Of a stretch of DNA of 64,000 bases, positions 27,306 through 35,802 are shown piece by piece. This DNA is from Sporanaerobium hydrogeniformans (GTDB lineage: Bacteria; Bacillota; Clostridia; Lachnospirales; Cellulosilyticaceae). The notes under the pieces were generated by a model. That model saw only the letters and a program-made list of their open reading frames with translations. It did no database searches and had not been told where the DNA came from. The position numbers and the translations under genes were made by a program. The stretch is from positions 54,077 through 118,076 of the forward strand of contig NZ_PEDL01000012.1 of the NCBI RefSeq assembly GCF_002735925.1, given 5' to 3'. How positions within the stretch are numbered: the stretch's first letter is position 1; the number at the start of each line of letters is the position of its first letter.

Positions 27306-28670
27306 ATGATTTTAAAGACACAATTATTTGGACATACTTATGAGTTTAAATCACTCAAAGAGGTAATGGCTAAGGCCAATGAAGAAAAGTCAGGGGATAA
27401 ACTAGCAGGACTCGCAGCAGAGAGTGCAGAGGAGAGGGTTGCTGCCAAGGTAGTACTAGCAAATGTAACCTTGGAGGATCTTCGAAATAACCCTGCTGTA
27501 CCTTATGAAATGGATGAGGTTACACGTATCATTCAAGATGATGTCAATGAAAAAATCTATAATGAGTTCAAACACATGACAGTAGCAGAATTCAGAGAAT
27601 GGATTCTTGATGAAAAGACAACAGGTGCAGATATTCGCAGGGCATCAAGAGGGATTACCTCTGAGATAGTAGCTGCTGTTGCTAAGCTTATGTCTAATAT
27701 GGACCTTATTTATGGAGCGAGTAAGATCCGTATCACTGCTCACTGTAATACAACAATTGGTGAGCCAGGAACACTTTCTTCAAGACTGCAACCCAACCAT
27801 CCTACAGATGACCCAGATGGTATTATGGCTTCTTTACTAGAAGGCTTAACCTATGGGGCAGGGGATGCACTACTTGGACTTAATCCAGTAGATGATTCGA
27901 CAGAAAGTGTTGTACGTGTTCTTAAACGTTTTGAAGAAATTAAACAGAAGTTTAAAATTCCTACTCAAACCTGTGTACTTGCCCATGTGACAACTCAGAT
28001 GGATGCTATTCGTAAAGGGGCACCAACAGACCTTATTTTCCAATCCATTGCAGGCTCAGAAAAAGGAAATGAAGCCTTTGGTTTTAATGCAGCCACTATA
28101 GAAGAAGCAAGACAGCTTGTTTTATCAGAAGGAACAGCAGAAGGTCCTAATGTAATGTACTTTGAGACAGGACAAGGCTCTGAACTTTCTTCAGAGGCCC
28201 ATCATGATACAGATCAGGTAACAATGGAAGCAAGATGCTATGGCTTTGCTAAACGTTTTCAGCCTTTTATTGTGAATACAGTAGTTGGTTTTATTGGACC
28301 AGAATATTTATATGATGGCCGCCAAGTAAGCCGTGCAGGGCTAGAAGACCACTTTATGGGAAAACTAACGGGTATATCTATGGGCTGTGACGCATGTTAT
28401 ACCAATCATATGAAGGCGGACCAAAACTCTATTGAAGACTTATCTGTTTTACTAACAACAGCAGGCTGTAACTATTTTATGGGAATTCCTCATGGGGATG
28501 ATGTTATGCTGAACTATCAAACCACAGGTTATCATGAAACAGCAGCCTTAAGAGAAATGTTCGGACTCACAGCTATTAAGCCTTTCCATGAATGGTTAGT
28601 TAAAATGGGCTTTGTGGATGAAAGGGGCCGTTTAACTGAAAAAGCTGGAGATGCATCAATACTATTCTAG
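27306..28670 (+). CDS. eutB: Ethanolamine ammonia-lyase large subunit
   Basis: This is the catalytic TIM-barrel subunit that, with EutC and adenosylcobalamin, converts ethanolamine to acetaldehyde and ammonia. It has about 454 residues, the family's normal length. Conserved stretches include HCNTTIGEPGTLSSRLQPNH and GYHETAALRE. The start at 27306 has AAGGAGGG about 6 bases upstream; the frame extends to 27267 inside eutA and that part is not family-like. Confidence 0.95.
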   Translation: MILKTQLFGHTYEFKSLKEVMAKANEEKSGDKLAGLAAESAEERVAAKVVLANVTLEDLRNNPAVPYEMDEVTRIIQDDVNEKIYNEFKHMTVAEFREWILDEKTTGADIRRASRGITSEIVAAVAKLMSNMDLIYGASKIRITAHCNTTIGEPGTLSSRLQPNHPTDDPDGIMASLLEGLTYGAGDALLGLNPVDDSTESVVRVLKRFEEIKQKFKIPTQTCVLAHVTTQMDAIRKGAPTDLIFQSIAGSEKGNEAFGFNAATIEEARQLVLSEGTAEGPNVMYFETGQGSELSSEAHHDTDQVTMEARCYGFAKRFQPFIVNTVVGFIGPEYLYDGRQVSRAGLEDHFMGKLTGISMGCDACYTNHMKADQNSIEDLSVLLTTAGCNYFMGIPHGDDVMLNYQTTGYHETAALREMFGLTAIKPFHEWLVKMGFVDERGRLTEKAGDASILF

Positions 28671-28684
28671 GATAAGGAGGCACA

Positions 28685-29611
28685 ATGATGAACGAACAAG
28701 ATTTAAGAAAGATGGTAGAGCAACTCGTAGAGCAAATGATAAGTAAAGAACCTTCTGTGGTAGGAAGTGATGTTACGATTTCTACTACCCCAGCTGCATC
28801 TACTGTAAAAGCAGCAAGTAATGAAACCAAAACCACTACTATTGACCCTAATGGTTGCATTCCTGATATTACAAAAATAGATATTAAGAAACAGTTTTTA
28901 GTGGAGCATGCAAAGGATAAGGAAGGTTATTTAGCTATGAAGGCTAAAACGCCAGCTAGACTTGGCGTAGGAAAGGCAGGAGCACGTTATAAAACGATAA
29001 CGATGCTTCGTGTAAGAGCTGACCATGCTGCCGCACAAGATGCTGTATTTAATGATGTATCAGAAGAGTTCATTAAAAAGAATAACTTTGTTTTTGTTAA
29101 AACTCTCTGTAAAGATAAGGATGAATATTTAACTCGTCCTGACCTGGGAAGGAGATTTGGACCAGAGGAGTTAGAAATAATCAAAAAGACCTGTGGTAAT
29201 AATCCAAAAGTATTACTTGTTGTAGGAGATGGTCTTTCTTCATCAGCTATTGAAGCCAATGTGGAAAATGCGATTCCAGCTATTAAGCAAGGGTTGCAGA
29301 TGCATGGTATAACCGTACCGGATATTTTATTTGTTAAATATGCCAGGGTTGGGGCAATGGATGCGATTGGAGAGGTAACAGGAGCAGATGTCATTTGTAT
29401 GCTAGTAGGTGAAAGACCAGGGCTTGTAACAGCGGAGTCTATGTCAGCTTATATTGCTTACAAGCCTAAGCATGGGCTTCCAGAAGCTAAAAGGACGGTT
29501 ATTTCTAATATTCACAAGGGTGGTACCACAGCCGTAGAAGCAGGTGCACATGCTGCAGAGCTTATTAAAACCATGCTTGATAAAAAAGCATCTGGTATTG
29601 ATTTAAAGTAG
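28685..29611 (+). CDS. eutC: Ethanolamine ammonia-lyase small subunit
   Basis: A 308-residue partner of EutB, contributing to the B12-binding interface. The N-terminal about 65 residues form an amphipathic helix ([17 protein letters not shown]) and a Ser/Thr/Ala-rich linker, which looks like a signal for encapsulation into the shell. The body follows with [24 protein letters not shown] and [20 protein letters not shown], all family features. It starts 14 bases after eutB with an AAGGAGG box. Confidence 0.94.
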   Translation: MMNEQDLRKMVEQLVEQMISKEPSVVGSDVTISTTPAASTVKAASNETKTTTIDPNGCIPDITKIDIKKQFLVEHAKDKEGYLAMKAKTPARLGVGKAGARYKTITMLRVRADHAAAQDAVFNDVSEEFIKKNNFVFVKTLCKDKDEYLTRPDLGRRFGPEELEIIKKTCGNNPKVLLVVGDGLSSSAIEANVENAIPAIKQGLQMHGITVPDILFVKYARVGAMDAIGEVTGADVICMLVGERPGLVTAESMSAYIAYKPKHGLPEAKRTVISNIHKGGTTAVEAGAHAAELIKTMLDKKASGIDLK

Positions 29612-29626
29612 AAGGAGGTAAAATAA

Positions 29627-30280
29627 ATGAAAAATGATAAAATGCGAGTAAATGTATTGGGCGTACGTGTTATTTCTAATGTCAGCCCAGAATTAGCAGC
29701 TAAGCTTGAACTAGGTCCTAAGCATAAAAGTATAGGTATTATCACCTCTGACTGTGATGACGTTACCTATACTGCACTCGATGAAGCAACTAAAGATGCG
29801 GATGTAGAAGTAGTCTATGCGCGTTCAATGTATGCAGGGGCAGGCAATGCCTCTACTAAATTAGCAGGTGAAGTCATTGGTATTATCGGAGGGCCTAGTC
29901 CAGCAGAGGTAAGAAGTGGACTGAAAGCTGCTCTTGATTTTTTTCAGTCTGGAGCATGCTTTGTAAGTGCTAATGAAGATGACTCCATTGTGTACTATGC
30001 CCATACCATTTCACGTACAGGTTCTTACCTTTCAAAGGTAGCAGGGATAGAAGAGGGTGAACCTCTTGCATACCTCATTGCACCTCCTATGGAAGCTATC
30101 TATGGATTAGATGCAGCAATGAAAGCTGCAGATGTAAAGCTCGTTGAGTTTTTTGGCCCACCTTCTGAAACGAACTTTGGCGGGGGTCTTTTAACAGGTA
30201 CTCAGTCTGCATGTTATGCCGCATGTGCAGCTTTTGCTGAAGCTATTAAAGCTGTAGCAGATAACCCAAGGGATTATTAA
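29627..30280 (+). CDS. eutL: BMC-T shell protein EutL
   Basis: A 217-residue tandem BMC-domain protein forming pseudohexameric trimers with a gated pore. Family motifs seen are GVRVISNVSPELA, GIITSDCDDVTYTALDEATK and FFGPPSETNFGGGLLTG. Its stop overlaps the next start (TAATG), so the two are translationally coupled. Confidence 0.93.
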   Translation: MKNDKMRVNVLGVRVISNVSPELAAKLELGPKHKSIGIITSDCDDVTYTALDEATKDADVEVVYARSMYAGAGNASTKLAGEVIGIIGGPSPAEVRSGLKAALDFFQSGACFVSANEDDSIVYYAHTISRTGSYLSKVAGIEEGEPLAYLIAPPMEAIYGLDAAMKAADVKLVEFFGPPSETNFGGGLLTGTQSACYAACAAFAEAIKAVADNPRDY

Positions 30281-30840
30281 TGAGACTCCAAGCATTAGGA
30301 CTTATAGAAGTGATTGGTTACCCTGCTGCTATCGAAGCAGCAGACGCCGCACTTAAGGCATCTAATGTCCAATTAAGTGGACTATCAAAGGTTGGTAGCG
30401 GCATCATGACAGTACAACTTTTTGGAGACGTAGGTGCCATACGAGCAGCTGTAGATGCAGGAAGCAGTGCAGCTGAAAGGATAGGGACAGTAAGAAGTGC
30501 CCATATTATTCCACGATTAGATGAGGCCATTATTGGAACCATCGTAAAGCCCCCTCTAGCGCACAAGAAAAGCAATGAAGAGGAGACTTTCGATAATGAA
30601 AAAGGCGCACCACTTACTGAGCCAGAACACAGTGATGAGATGGGCATAAATCTAGAAAAAAAAGAAGCTTTGCAAGAAGAAATCATTAACTTTGAGGAGT
30701 TAGATAAAAAAAGTAATGAAGAACTAAGAGGGCTTATTCAGACTCTAGGCATTTCTGTATCTTCTAAAAAACTCAAAACAGCTAAAAAAGAAGAACTCCT
30801 TGAACTCATTAAAAGTTTTAATAACAAAGCTACTTTATAG
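30280..30840 (+). CDS. EutK-like BMC-H protein with C-terminal SAP-like domain
   Basis: 186 residues. Positions 1-90 are a BMC domain (ALGLIEVIGYPAAIEAADAA) with a pore loop SKVGSG. An acidic linker follows (about 95-145). The last about 40 residues (NEELRGLIQTLGISVSSKKL ... KEELLELIKSF) fit the two-helix pattern of a SAP/Rho-N-like nucleic-acid-binding motif. E. coli EutK also has a C-terminal nucleic-acid-binding-like helix-turn-helix domain, but of a different fold. Coupled to eutL by a 1-base overlap. The shell assignment is firm; the SAP call is moderate. Confidence 0.8.
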   Translation: MRLQALGLIEVIGYPAAIEAADAALKASNVQLSGLSKVGSGIMTVQLFGDVGAIRAAVDAGSSAAERIGTVRSAHIIPRLDEAIIGTIVKPPLAHKKSNEEETFDNEKGAPLTEPEHSDEMGINLEKKEALQEEIINFEELDKKSNEELRGLIQTLGISVSSKKLKTAKKEELLELIKSFNNKATL

Positions 30841-30877
30841 CATAAGAATACTAGCAAGTAACACGAGGAGGACCTAA

Positions 30878-32353
30878 ATGGAACTTATAGATAAAGATTT
30901 ACAATCCCTTCAAGAGGTAAGAAATCTACTTAGTGCAGCACAAAAGGCACAAGAGATACTTGAAACCTTTGATCAATGTAAAATTGATAAAATCGTTAAA
31001 GCGATTGCAGATGCGGGTTTTAAAAATGCTGAAAAGCTGGCTAAGATGGCTAATGAAGAAACCGGCTTTGGAAAATGGGAAGATAAGGTTATTAAAAATG
31101 TATTTGGATCCAAGGGTATTTATGAAGGGATTAAAAATCAGAAAACCATTGGAATACTCAAGGATAATAAAGAAGAAAAAATATTAGATATCGGTATACC
31201 TGTTGGAGTGATTGCAGGGATTGTACCCTCTACAAATCCCACATCAACTGTTATGTATAAAACCTTGATTGCAATTAAAGCAGGTAGCTGTATTGTTTTT
31301 TCACCCCATCCTAGTGCTAAAAATTGTATAAAAGCAACTGTAGATATTTTAGCACAAGCAGCAGAGGCAGCAGGCTGTCCTAAGGGAGCCATCTCTACCA
31401 TTACAATTCCTACACTTCAAGCCACTCAGGAGCTTATGAAGCACCCTTATACCAAGCTTATTTTAGCTACAGGTGGTCCAGGTATGGTAAAGTCTGCTTA
31501 CTCTTCCGGTACACCAGCTATTGGAGTAGGTGCAGGTAATGGTCCTGCTTTTATTGATAAAAGTGCAGATCTTAAAATGGCAGTTAAACGCATTATGGAT
31601 TCTAAAACCTTTGACAACGGAACAATTTGTGCCTCTGAACAATCCATTATGGTTGAAAGATGTATGGAGGATAAGGTTGTAGCAGAGTTTAAGGCACAAG
31701 GAGGCTACTTCTTAGATACTGAAGAAGCTAAGCAGTTAGGTAACTTTATTTTAAGGCCTAGCGGTTCTATGAACCCTCAAATTGTAGGAAAAAGTGTAGA
31801 GCATATTGCCAAACTAGCAGGCCTTACTAGAGTACCTTCTTCAGCACGCGTACTCATTGCTAAAGAAACACGTATCGGACATGATGTGCCTTATTCGAGA
31901 GAAAAGTTAGCTCCTATTTTAGCTTTCTATGTGGAAGAAAATGTAGAGGCTGTTTTAAAGAAAGCTCAAGAAATTTTGATTTTGGAAGGTAGAGGACATA
32001 CCTTCTGTATCCATGCCAATGATGAAGAGCTTGTTAAACGCTTCGCTCTTAAAATCCCAGCTTCTCGTATTTTAGTTAATACATTAGGTGCTTTAGGTGG
32101 TGTAGGAGGTACAACGAATCTATTCCCAGCACTTACCTTAGGGTGTGGAGCAGTGGGTGGAAGCTCTTCTTCTAACAACATTGGACCTATTGATCTTATT
32201 AACATCAAACGTGTGGCATATGGTGTCAAAGAATTAGAAGATTTACGTCGTGAAGCAGGTACAAATCAAACAGGAAGCTGCTGTAGCAATGGGATGGGTA
32301 CAGAGAACCTTGTAGAGGAACTAGTAAAAAGGATTATGAAGGAATTAATATAA
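30878..32353 (+). CDS. eutE: CoA-acylating aldehyde dehydrogenase EutE
   Basis: It oxidises acetaldehyde with CoA and NAD+ to acetyl-CoA inside the organelle. 491 residues, with the catalytic cysteine C251 in NGTICASEQ. The N-terminus (KDLQSLQEVRNLLSAAQKAQ) is an amphipathic encapsulation-type helix, and a second such helix ends the protein (TENLVEELVKRIMKELI). This is the only aldehyde dehydrogenase in either BMC module, so it probably also serves the aldehyde made by the glycyl radical diol dehydratase. Confidence 0.93.
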   Translation: MELIDKDLQSLQEVRNLLSAAQKAQEILETFDQCKIDKIVKAIADAGFKNAEKLAKMANEETGFGKWEDKVIKNVFGSKGIYEGIKNQKTIGILKDNKEEKILDIGIPVGVIAGIVPSTNPTSTVMYKTLIAIKAGSCIVFSPHPSAKNCIKATVDILAQAAEAAGCPKGAISTITIPTLQATQELMKHPYTKLILATGGPGMVKSAYSSGTPAIGVGAGNGPAFIDKSADLKMAVKRIMDSKTFDNGTICASEQSIMVERCMEDKVVAEFKAQGGYFLDTEEAKQLGNFILRPSGSMNPQIVGKSVEHIAKLAGLTRVPSSARVLIAKETRIGHDVPYSREKLAPILAFYVEENVEAVLKKAQEILILEGRGHTFCIHANDEELVKRFALKIPASRILVNTLGALGGVGGTTNLFPALTLGCGAVGGSSSSNNIGPIDLINIKRVAYGVKELEDLRREAGTNQTGSCCSNGMGTENLVEELVKRIMKELI

Positions 32354-32420
32354 TTGCTGAAAAGTAGAATACTAAGTATGTAGTTTAAAAGCTACGCTTA
32401 CTTTATAGGAGGAAAACAAA

Positions 32421-32705
32421 ATGGCAAATACGAATGCATTAGGAATGATTGAAACAAAAGGTTTAGTAGGTGCGATTGAAGCAGCTGATGCCATGGTAAA
32501 GGCAGCTAATGTAACGCTTGTAGGTAAAGAGCAAATCGGTGGCGGTCTTGTGACAGTTATGGTAAGAGGTGATGTAGGTGCTGTGAAAGCAGCAACTGAT
32601 GCAGGAGCTGCAGCTGCGGAAAGAGTAGGAGAACTTATTTCAGTGCATGTTATTCCAAGACCTCATTCAGAAGTTGATGTTATCTTGCCACATGGTCATG
32701 CCTAA
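32421..32705 (+). CDS. eutM: BMC-H shell protein EutM
   Basis: A 94-residue canonical hexamer subunit of the shell facets. The pore loop is KEQIGGG, as in E. coli EutM, against the EKIGSG loop of the PduA-like copy at 11228; otherwise the two are closely alike. The C-terminus ([16 protein letters not shown]) is typical. A short hairpin (GTAG...CTAC) lies in the leader before the TAGGAGG box. Confidence 0.93.
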   Translation: MANTNALGMIETKGLVGAIEAADAMVKAANVTLVGKEQIGGGLVTVMVRGDVGAVKAATDAGAAAAERVGELISVHVIPRPHSEVDVILPHGHA

Positions 32706-32732
32706 ATAAAGTCTCTCCTATTTTAAGGTAAG

Positions 32733-32785
32733 ATGGCTGTATAAGCCAAAAGAGGATGCTCATCAGGGAAGGTGAGCAGCCTCTT
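32733..32785 (+). promoter_or_regulatory. Two adjacent hairpins between eutM and eutT
   Basis: TGGCT/AGCCA with a 5-base loop is followed directly by a longer stem (AAGAGG-GCTCA with TGAGC-CCTCTT, interrupted by small bulges). The second is followed by CTATAAAAAA rather than a T run, so it looks more like an mRNA stability or processing element than a terminator. I could not match the loops to the ANTAR-binding consensus known from other Firmicute eut leaders. Confidence 0.4.
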
Positions 32786-32829
32786 CTATAAAAAATAATA
32801 GAGATGAGAGAGGCAAGAAGGTGATAAGC

Positions 32830-33591
32830 ATGTCCGTTCTAACAGAAAATGATATTAGGCACATGTTAACAAGTGGACAGCTGAAAGAAAAAGGTGAACT
32901 TGTTGTGGCACCTGGTAGGATTATTACACCTTCAGCTAGAGCTTATTTATTAGAAAAAAATATTGAACTTAAAATACAAGACAATCCCTCAAGGGAGGTA
33001 GTCAAAATGAATACTGAGGATACAAAAGAGGCTATAAAAGAAGAAAGCTATGATACCTTATTTGGTGGCAAACTCCTAGAAAAGCCAGAGGATATGACAC
33101 ATTTAAGAGGGAATCTTTTGGTTTTTAAAGATCATCCACGTATCGCTTTTAGAGGAGCCATTGATAGTTTAGAGGCAGAAATGATACTTGTACAGCTTTT
33201 TGCACAAAAACAAAACATCCCTCAAATGATTAAGGACTTGGAAGAGATTATTCGTTTTATAAGGAATCTTTTACGCTCTGAAGTATGTGGAGAACCTATT
33301 GGGGATTTTCGCCTTCAAGATTTAGATGCCGTAGCGCTTAGGGAGCATTCCCATCATCCTAGTAAATATTATGGCATTTCTCATTTTTTACCAAATTACA
33401 AGCAAGGTGAAATGGTGGCTTACCTTAATAAGCTTCGTACACTTACGCGTGAAACAGAGCTTATAGCCTACAAGGCTTTTAAGGATGAATATGGACAAAC
33501 CAGTAGAGAAGATATTATCAAAGCACTTAATAGGTTGTCTTCTTTATTCTGGATTATGATGTTCAAATATTTAGCAGGCAAATACAATTAA
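32830..33591 (+). CDS. eutT: Corrinoid adenosyltransferase EutT
   Basis: EutT makes adenosylcobalamin from ATP and reduced cob(I)alamin for EutBC. About 253 residues; family stretches include LEKPEDMTHLRGNLLVFKDH and AFRGAIDSLEAEMILVQ. Only one cysteine is visible (SEVCGEP), so the metal-binding HX11CCX2C motif of enterobacterial EutT is absent. I chose the ATG at 32830, with AAGGTG upstream, over the GTG at 32821. The PduS-like protein may supply reduced cobalamin. Confidence 0.87.
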   Translation: MSVLTENDIRHMLTSGQLKEKGELVVAPGRIITPSARAYLLEKNIELKIQDNPSREVVKMNTEDTKEAIKEESYDTLFGGKLLEKPEDMTHLRGNLLVFKDHPRIAFRGAIDSLEAEMILVQLFAQKQNIPQMIKDLEEIIRFIRNLLRSEVCGEPIGDFRLQDLDAVALREHSHHPSKYYGISHFLPNYKQGEMVAYLNKLRTLTRETELIAYKAFKDEYGQTSREDIIKALNRLSSLFWIMMFKYLAGKYN

Positions 33592-33635
33592 ACATCCATG
33601 GTGGACATTTAAAACATTGGAAGAAAGGAGCGTAT

Positions 33636-34259
33636 ATGTCACAAACACTTAATCAAATGATAGATAGTATAGTCAAGGCACTTAAGGAGAGGCTTTTTGT
33701 TGAAGTAGAAGCTTCAGGCAGGCATATTCATCTTTCAAGAAAAGATATTGACTTTTTATTTGGTGACGGCTATCAGCTCACACCCGTTAAGGACTTGTCT
33801 CAGCCAGGACAATACGCATGTGCAGAACGTGTAACCATTACTGGACCGAAGGGTTCTTTGAAGAATGTAGTAGTATTAGGGCCTGAAAGAAAAAGCTCCC
33901 AGGTAGAAGTTTCCCTTACAGATACCCTTGCTTTAGGTATTAAAGCACCTATTCGTCAAAGTGGAGATATTAAAGGCTCACCACAGATAGTAGTAAGTAA
34001 TGGAGACAAACAACTTACTCTAAGTGAGGGGTTAATTGTAGCTAAAAGGCATATGCACATGACACCAGAAGATGCAGTGAAATTTAATGTATCCGATGGA
34101 GAGGTGATCAAGGTAAAAGTATTTGGAACAAGACCACTCATTTTTGATGATTTAGTAGTACGCGTAAGCAAGGATTTTAAAACCTATATTCATATTGACT
34201 ATGATGAAGCCAATGCATGTGGCTTTACGAAAGGTACGTTAGGTATGATTATCAAATAA
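33636..34259 (+). CDS. pduL: BMC phosphotransacylase PduL/EutD type
   Basis: It converts acyl-CoA and phosphate to acyl-phosphate and recycles CoA in the lumen. 207 residues with two PduL repeats: the zinc-ligand histidines are in EASGRHIHLS and AKRHMHMTPEDA. The N-terminal about 20 residues (LNQMIDSIVKALKERL) form an amphipathic encapsulation-type helix. Only one copy is in the window, so both modules should depend on it. Confidence 0.92.
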   Translation: MSQTLNQMIDSIVKALKERLFVEVEASGRHIHLSRKDIDFLFGDGYQLTPVKDLSQPGQYACAERVTITGPKGSLKNVVVLGPERKSSQVEVSLTDTLALGIKAPIRQSGDIKGSPQIVVSNGDKQLTLSEGLIVAKRHMHMTPEDAVKFNVSDGEVIKVKVFGTRPLIFDDLVVRVSKDFKTYIHIDYDEANACGFTKGTLGMIIK

Positions 34260-34283
34260 GAGGAGAGAGAAAGGGATGGGAAT

Positions 34284-34937
34284 GTGCAAAAAGAAGCCTT
34301 AGTAGATGAAATTCTAACAGAACTCTATAAAAGGTTAGAGCAAAAAGTGACAATTCCGCTTTCAAAAAGAAAGTTGATTGTGATAGGGCCCATGCCTACT
34401 TCTGCTTTGAAAAGGGGAGAGGGAGTATACGAGCTAAGTGAATACACTTCCAATCAGATAGAAGGCGAAGGTATTCTTATCACCCAGCTATCTACCAAGA
34501 TGCTAAGTCATTTAGCCCTTGCCTCGCCAGTAACACAGGAAGAGGACTTTATTTTACAAGCTCTCTTGCAAGAAAAACCTGTTTATATTTTAGAAGAAGG
34601 TATGGAGTACAGGAAGTATAAAAAACAAGCTCATAAAACGCTTTATATCACACTTATGGAGTATGAAGATAAGCTTCAAAAATATGGTGTAAGATGCATC
34701 AGTCATTTGGATGAAATTGAAGAAAGAGAAGTAAATAAACCTGTAGATTCAACGCATGAACCTATAAAAGGCAATAGAGATTTAGATATGACGTATAAGA
34801 AATTACTTCTGGAGTCGGATCTTATTAAAAAGCATATAGAAGGAGTATATACATTAACGATTACAAAGAAATGTATTATTACACCTTTAGCAGATGACTA
34901 TATAAGAAAACAGCATATTCAAATTAGGCGGATATAG
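34284..34937 (+). CDS. Conserved BMC-locus protein of unknown function
   Basis: 217 residues, GTG start after GGGATGGG. I recognise it only by position: a protein of this kind commonly sits between pduL and eutN in Firmicute ethanolamine loci, where it is annotated simply as an ethanolamine-utilisation protein. The N-terminus (KEALVDEILTELYKRLEQK) is an amphipathic helix like an encapsulation peptide. The middle has a beta-alpha pattern (KRKLIVIGPMP) that could be a flavodoxin- or Rossmann-like core. No catalytic motif was seen. Confidence 0.6.
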   Translation: MQKEALVDEILTELYKRLEQKVTIPLSKRKLIVIGPMPTSALKRGEGVYELSEYTSNQIEGEGILITQLSTKMLSHLALASPVTQEEDFILQALLQEKPVYILEEGMEYRKYKKQAHKTLYITLMEYEDKLQKYGVRCISHLDEIEEREVNKPVDSTHEPIKGNRDLDMTYKKLLLESDLIKKHIEGVYTLTITKKCIITPLADDYIRKQHIQIRRI

Positions 34938-34947
34938 GAGAAATAAT

Positions 34948-35223
34948 GTGGATATTGGGAGAGTAGTGGGTAGTATATGGGCTACCAAAAAGGATGATAA
35001 TATGAATGGTCAGAAGTTGTTAGTGCTTAAAATGCTTTTAGAACGTGGAAAAGAGAAGCCAGAGCTTGTCGTCGCAGCAGATATTATTGGGGCAGGAGTA
35101 GGTGACTTGGTTTTAGTTGTAAGAGGTGGAGCAGCACGCTATGCAGTACACAATCCTAATTGTCCCATTGATGCTGCCATTGTAGGAATAGTGGATTCTA
35201 TAGAGGTAGAAGACAATGATTAG
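34948..35223 (+). CDS. eutN: BMC-P pentameric vertex protein EutN
   Basis: A 91-residue EutN/CcmL-fold protein whose pentamers cap the vertices of the shell. Family features are MDIGRVVGSIWATKK, the GAGVGDLVLVVRGGAAR turn and VDAAIVG-like PIDAAIVGIVDSI. It starts with GTG after TAGGAG. It is the only pentamer gene in the window, and a closed shell needs one, so both BMC modules probably use it. It overlaps the next gene by 8 bases. Confidence 0.92.
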   Translation: MDIGRVVGSIWATKKDDNMNGQKLLVLKMLLERGKEKPELVVAADIIGAGVGDLVLVVRGGAARYAVHNPNCPIDAAIVGIVDSIEVEDND

Positions 35224-35764
35224 AAGTATAGGAGCTCTTGAATTTAGAAGTATTAGTAAAGGTATTGAAATAGGTGACCAAATTGTTAAAAAGGCTAATG
35301 TAGAAATTATTTATTTTCGCACCCTATGTCCAGGTAGATTTTTAATTATTGTTACAGGTGATGAGGGTGCAGTAGATGAAGCCATTGGATATGGTGAGGC
35401 ACAAAGTGAAAAGAGCCTTATAGATAGTTTTAGGTTACATGCTGTTACGCCTGCTATTATAGAAGGTTTCAAGAATAAGTATGAAATGAAAAAAGTCAGT
35501 GATGCCATTGGCATTATAGAAACCAATAAGGTTTGTACAGGCATTGAGGTATTAGACCATATGCTAAAGGCTAGTGATGTAAAACTCATTAAATTGCAGC
35601 TAGCACTTTGTATAGGTGGTAAGCTTGTTTTTACAGTAACGGGTGCTGTGAGTAGCATTGAATATGGTTTTCAAGAAGTAAAAAATAAGCTAAGTGCCAG
35701 TGAGTATGCCAATCGAGCACTTATTCCTTCACCTAGTGAAGAGATTAAAAAATATTTGGTTTAA
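35216..35764 (+). CDS. BMC-T shell protein, PduT-like, second copy
   Basis: A 182-residue tandem BMC-domain protein, alignable over its full length with the one at 12930. It includes cysteine 38 (TLCPGRF), which suggests a pore-bound [4Fe-4S] cluster. Classical enterobacterial eut operons have no PduT, so its presence points to electron exchange across this shell, perhaps with the PduS-like protein of the other module. It is translationally coupled to eutN by an 8-base overlap. Confidence 0.87.
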   Translation: MIRSIGALEFRSISKGIEIGDQIVKKANVEIIYFRTLCPGRFLIIVTGDEGAVDEAIGYGEAQSEKSLIDSFRLHAVTPAIIEGFKNKYEMKKVSDAIGIIETNKVCTGIEVLDHMLKASDVKLIKLQLALCIGGKLVFTVTGAVSSIEYGFQEVKNKLSASEYANRALIPSPSEEIKKYLV

Positions 35765-35802
35765 TAAAGGGCAAGCAAACTGAATAATTGGAGGAGATTT
35801 TT

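Noticed and set aside
32733..32785. ANTAR tandem hairpins or a cobalamin riboswitch upstream of eutT
   Set aside because: Two hairpins are present but the loops do not match the ANTAR pattern I know, and no B12-box-like conserved core was found.
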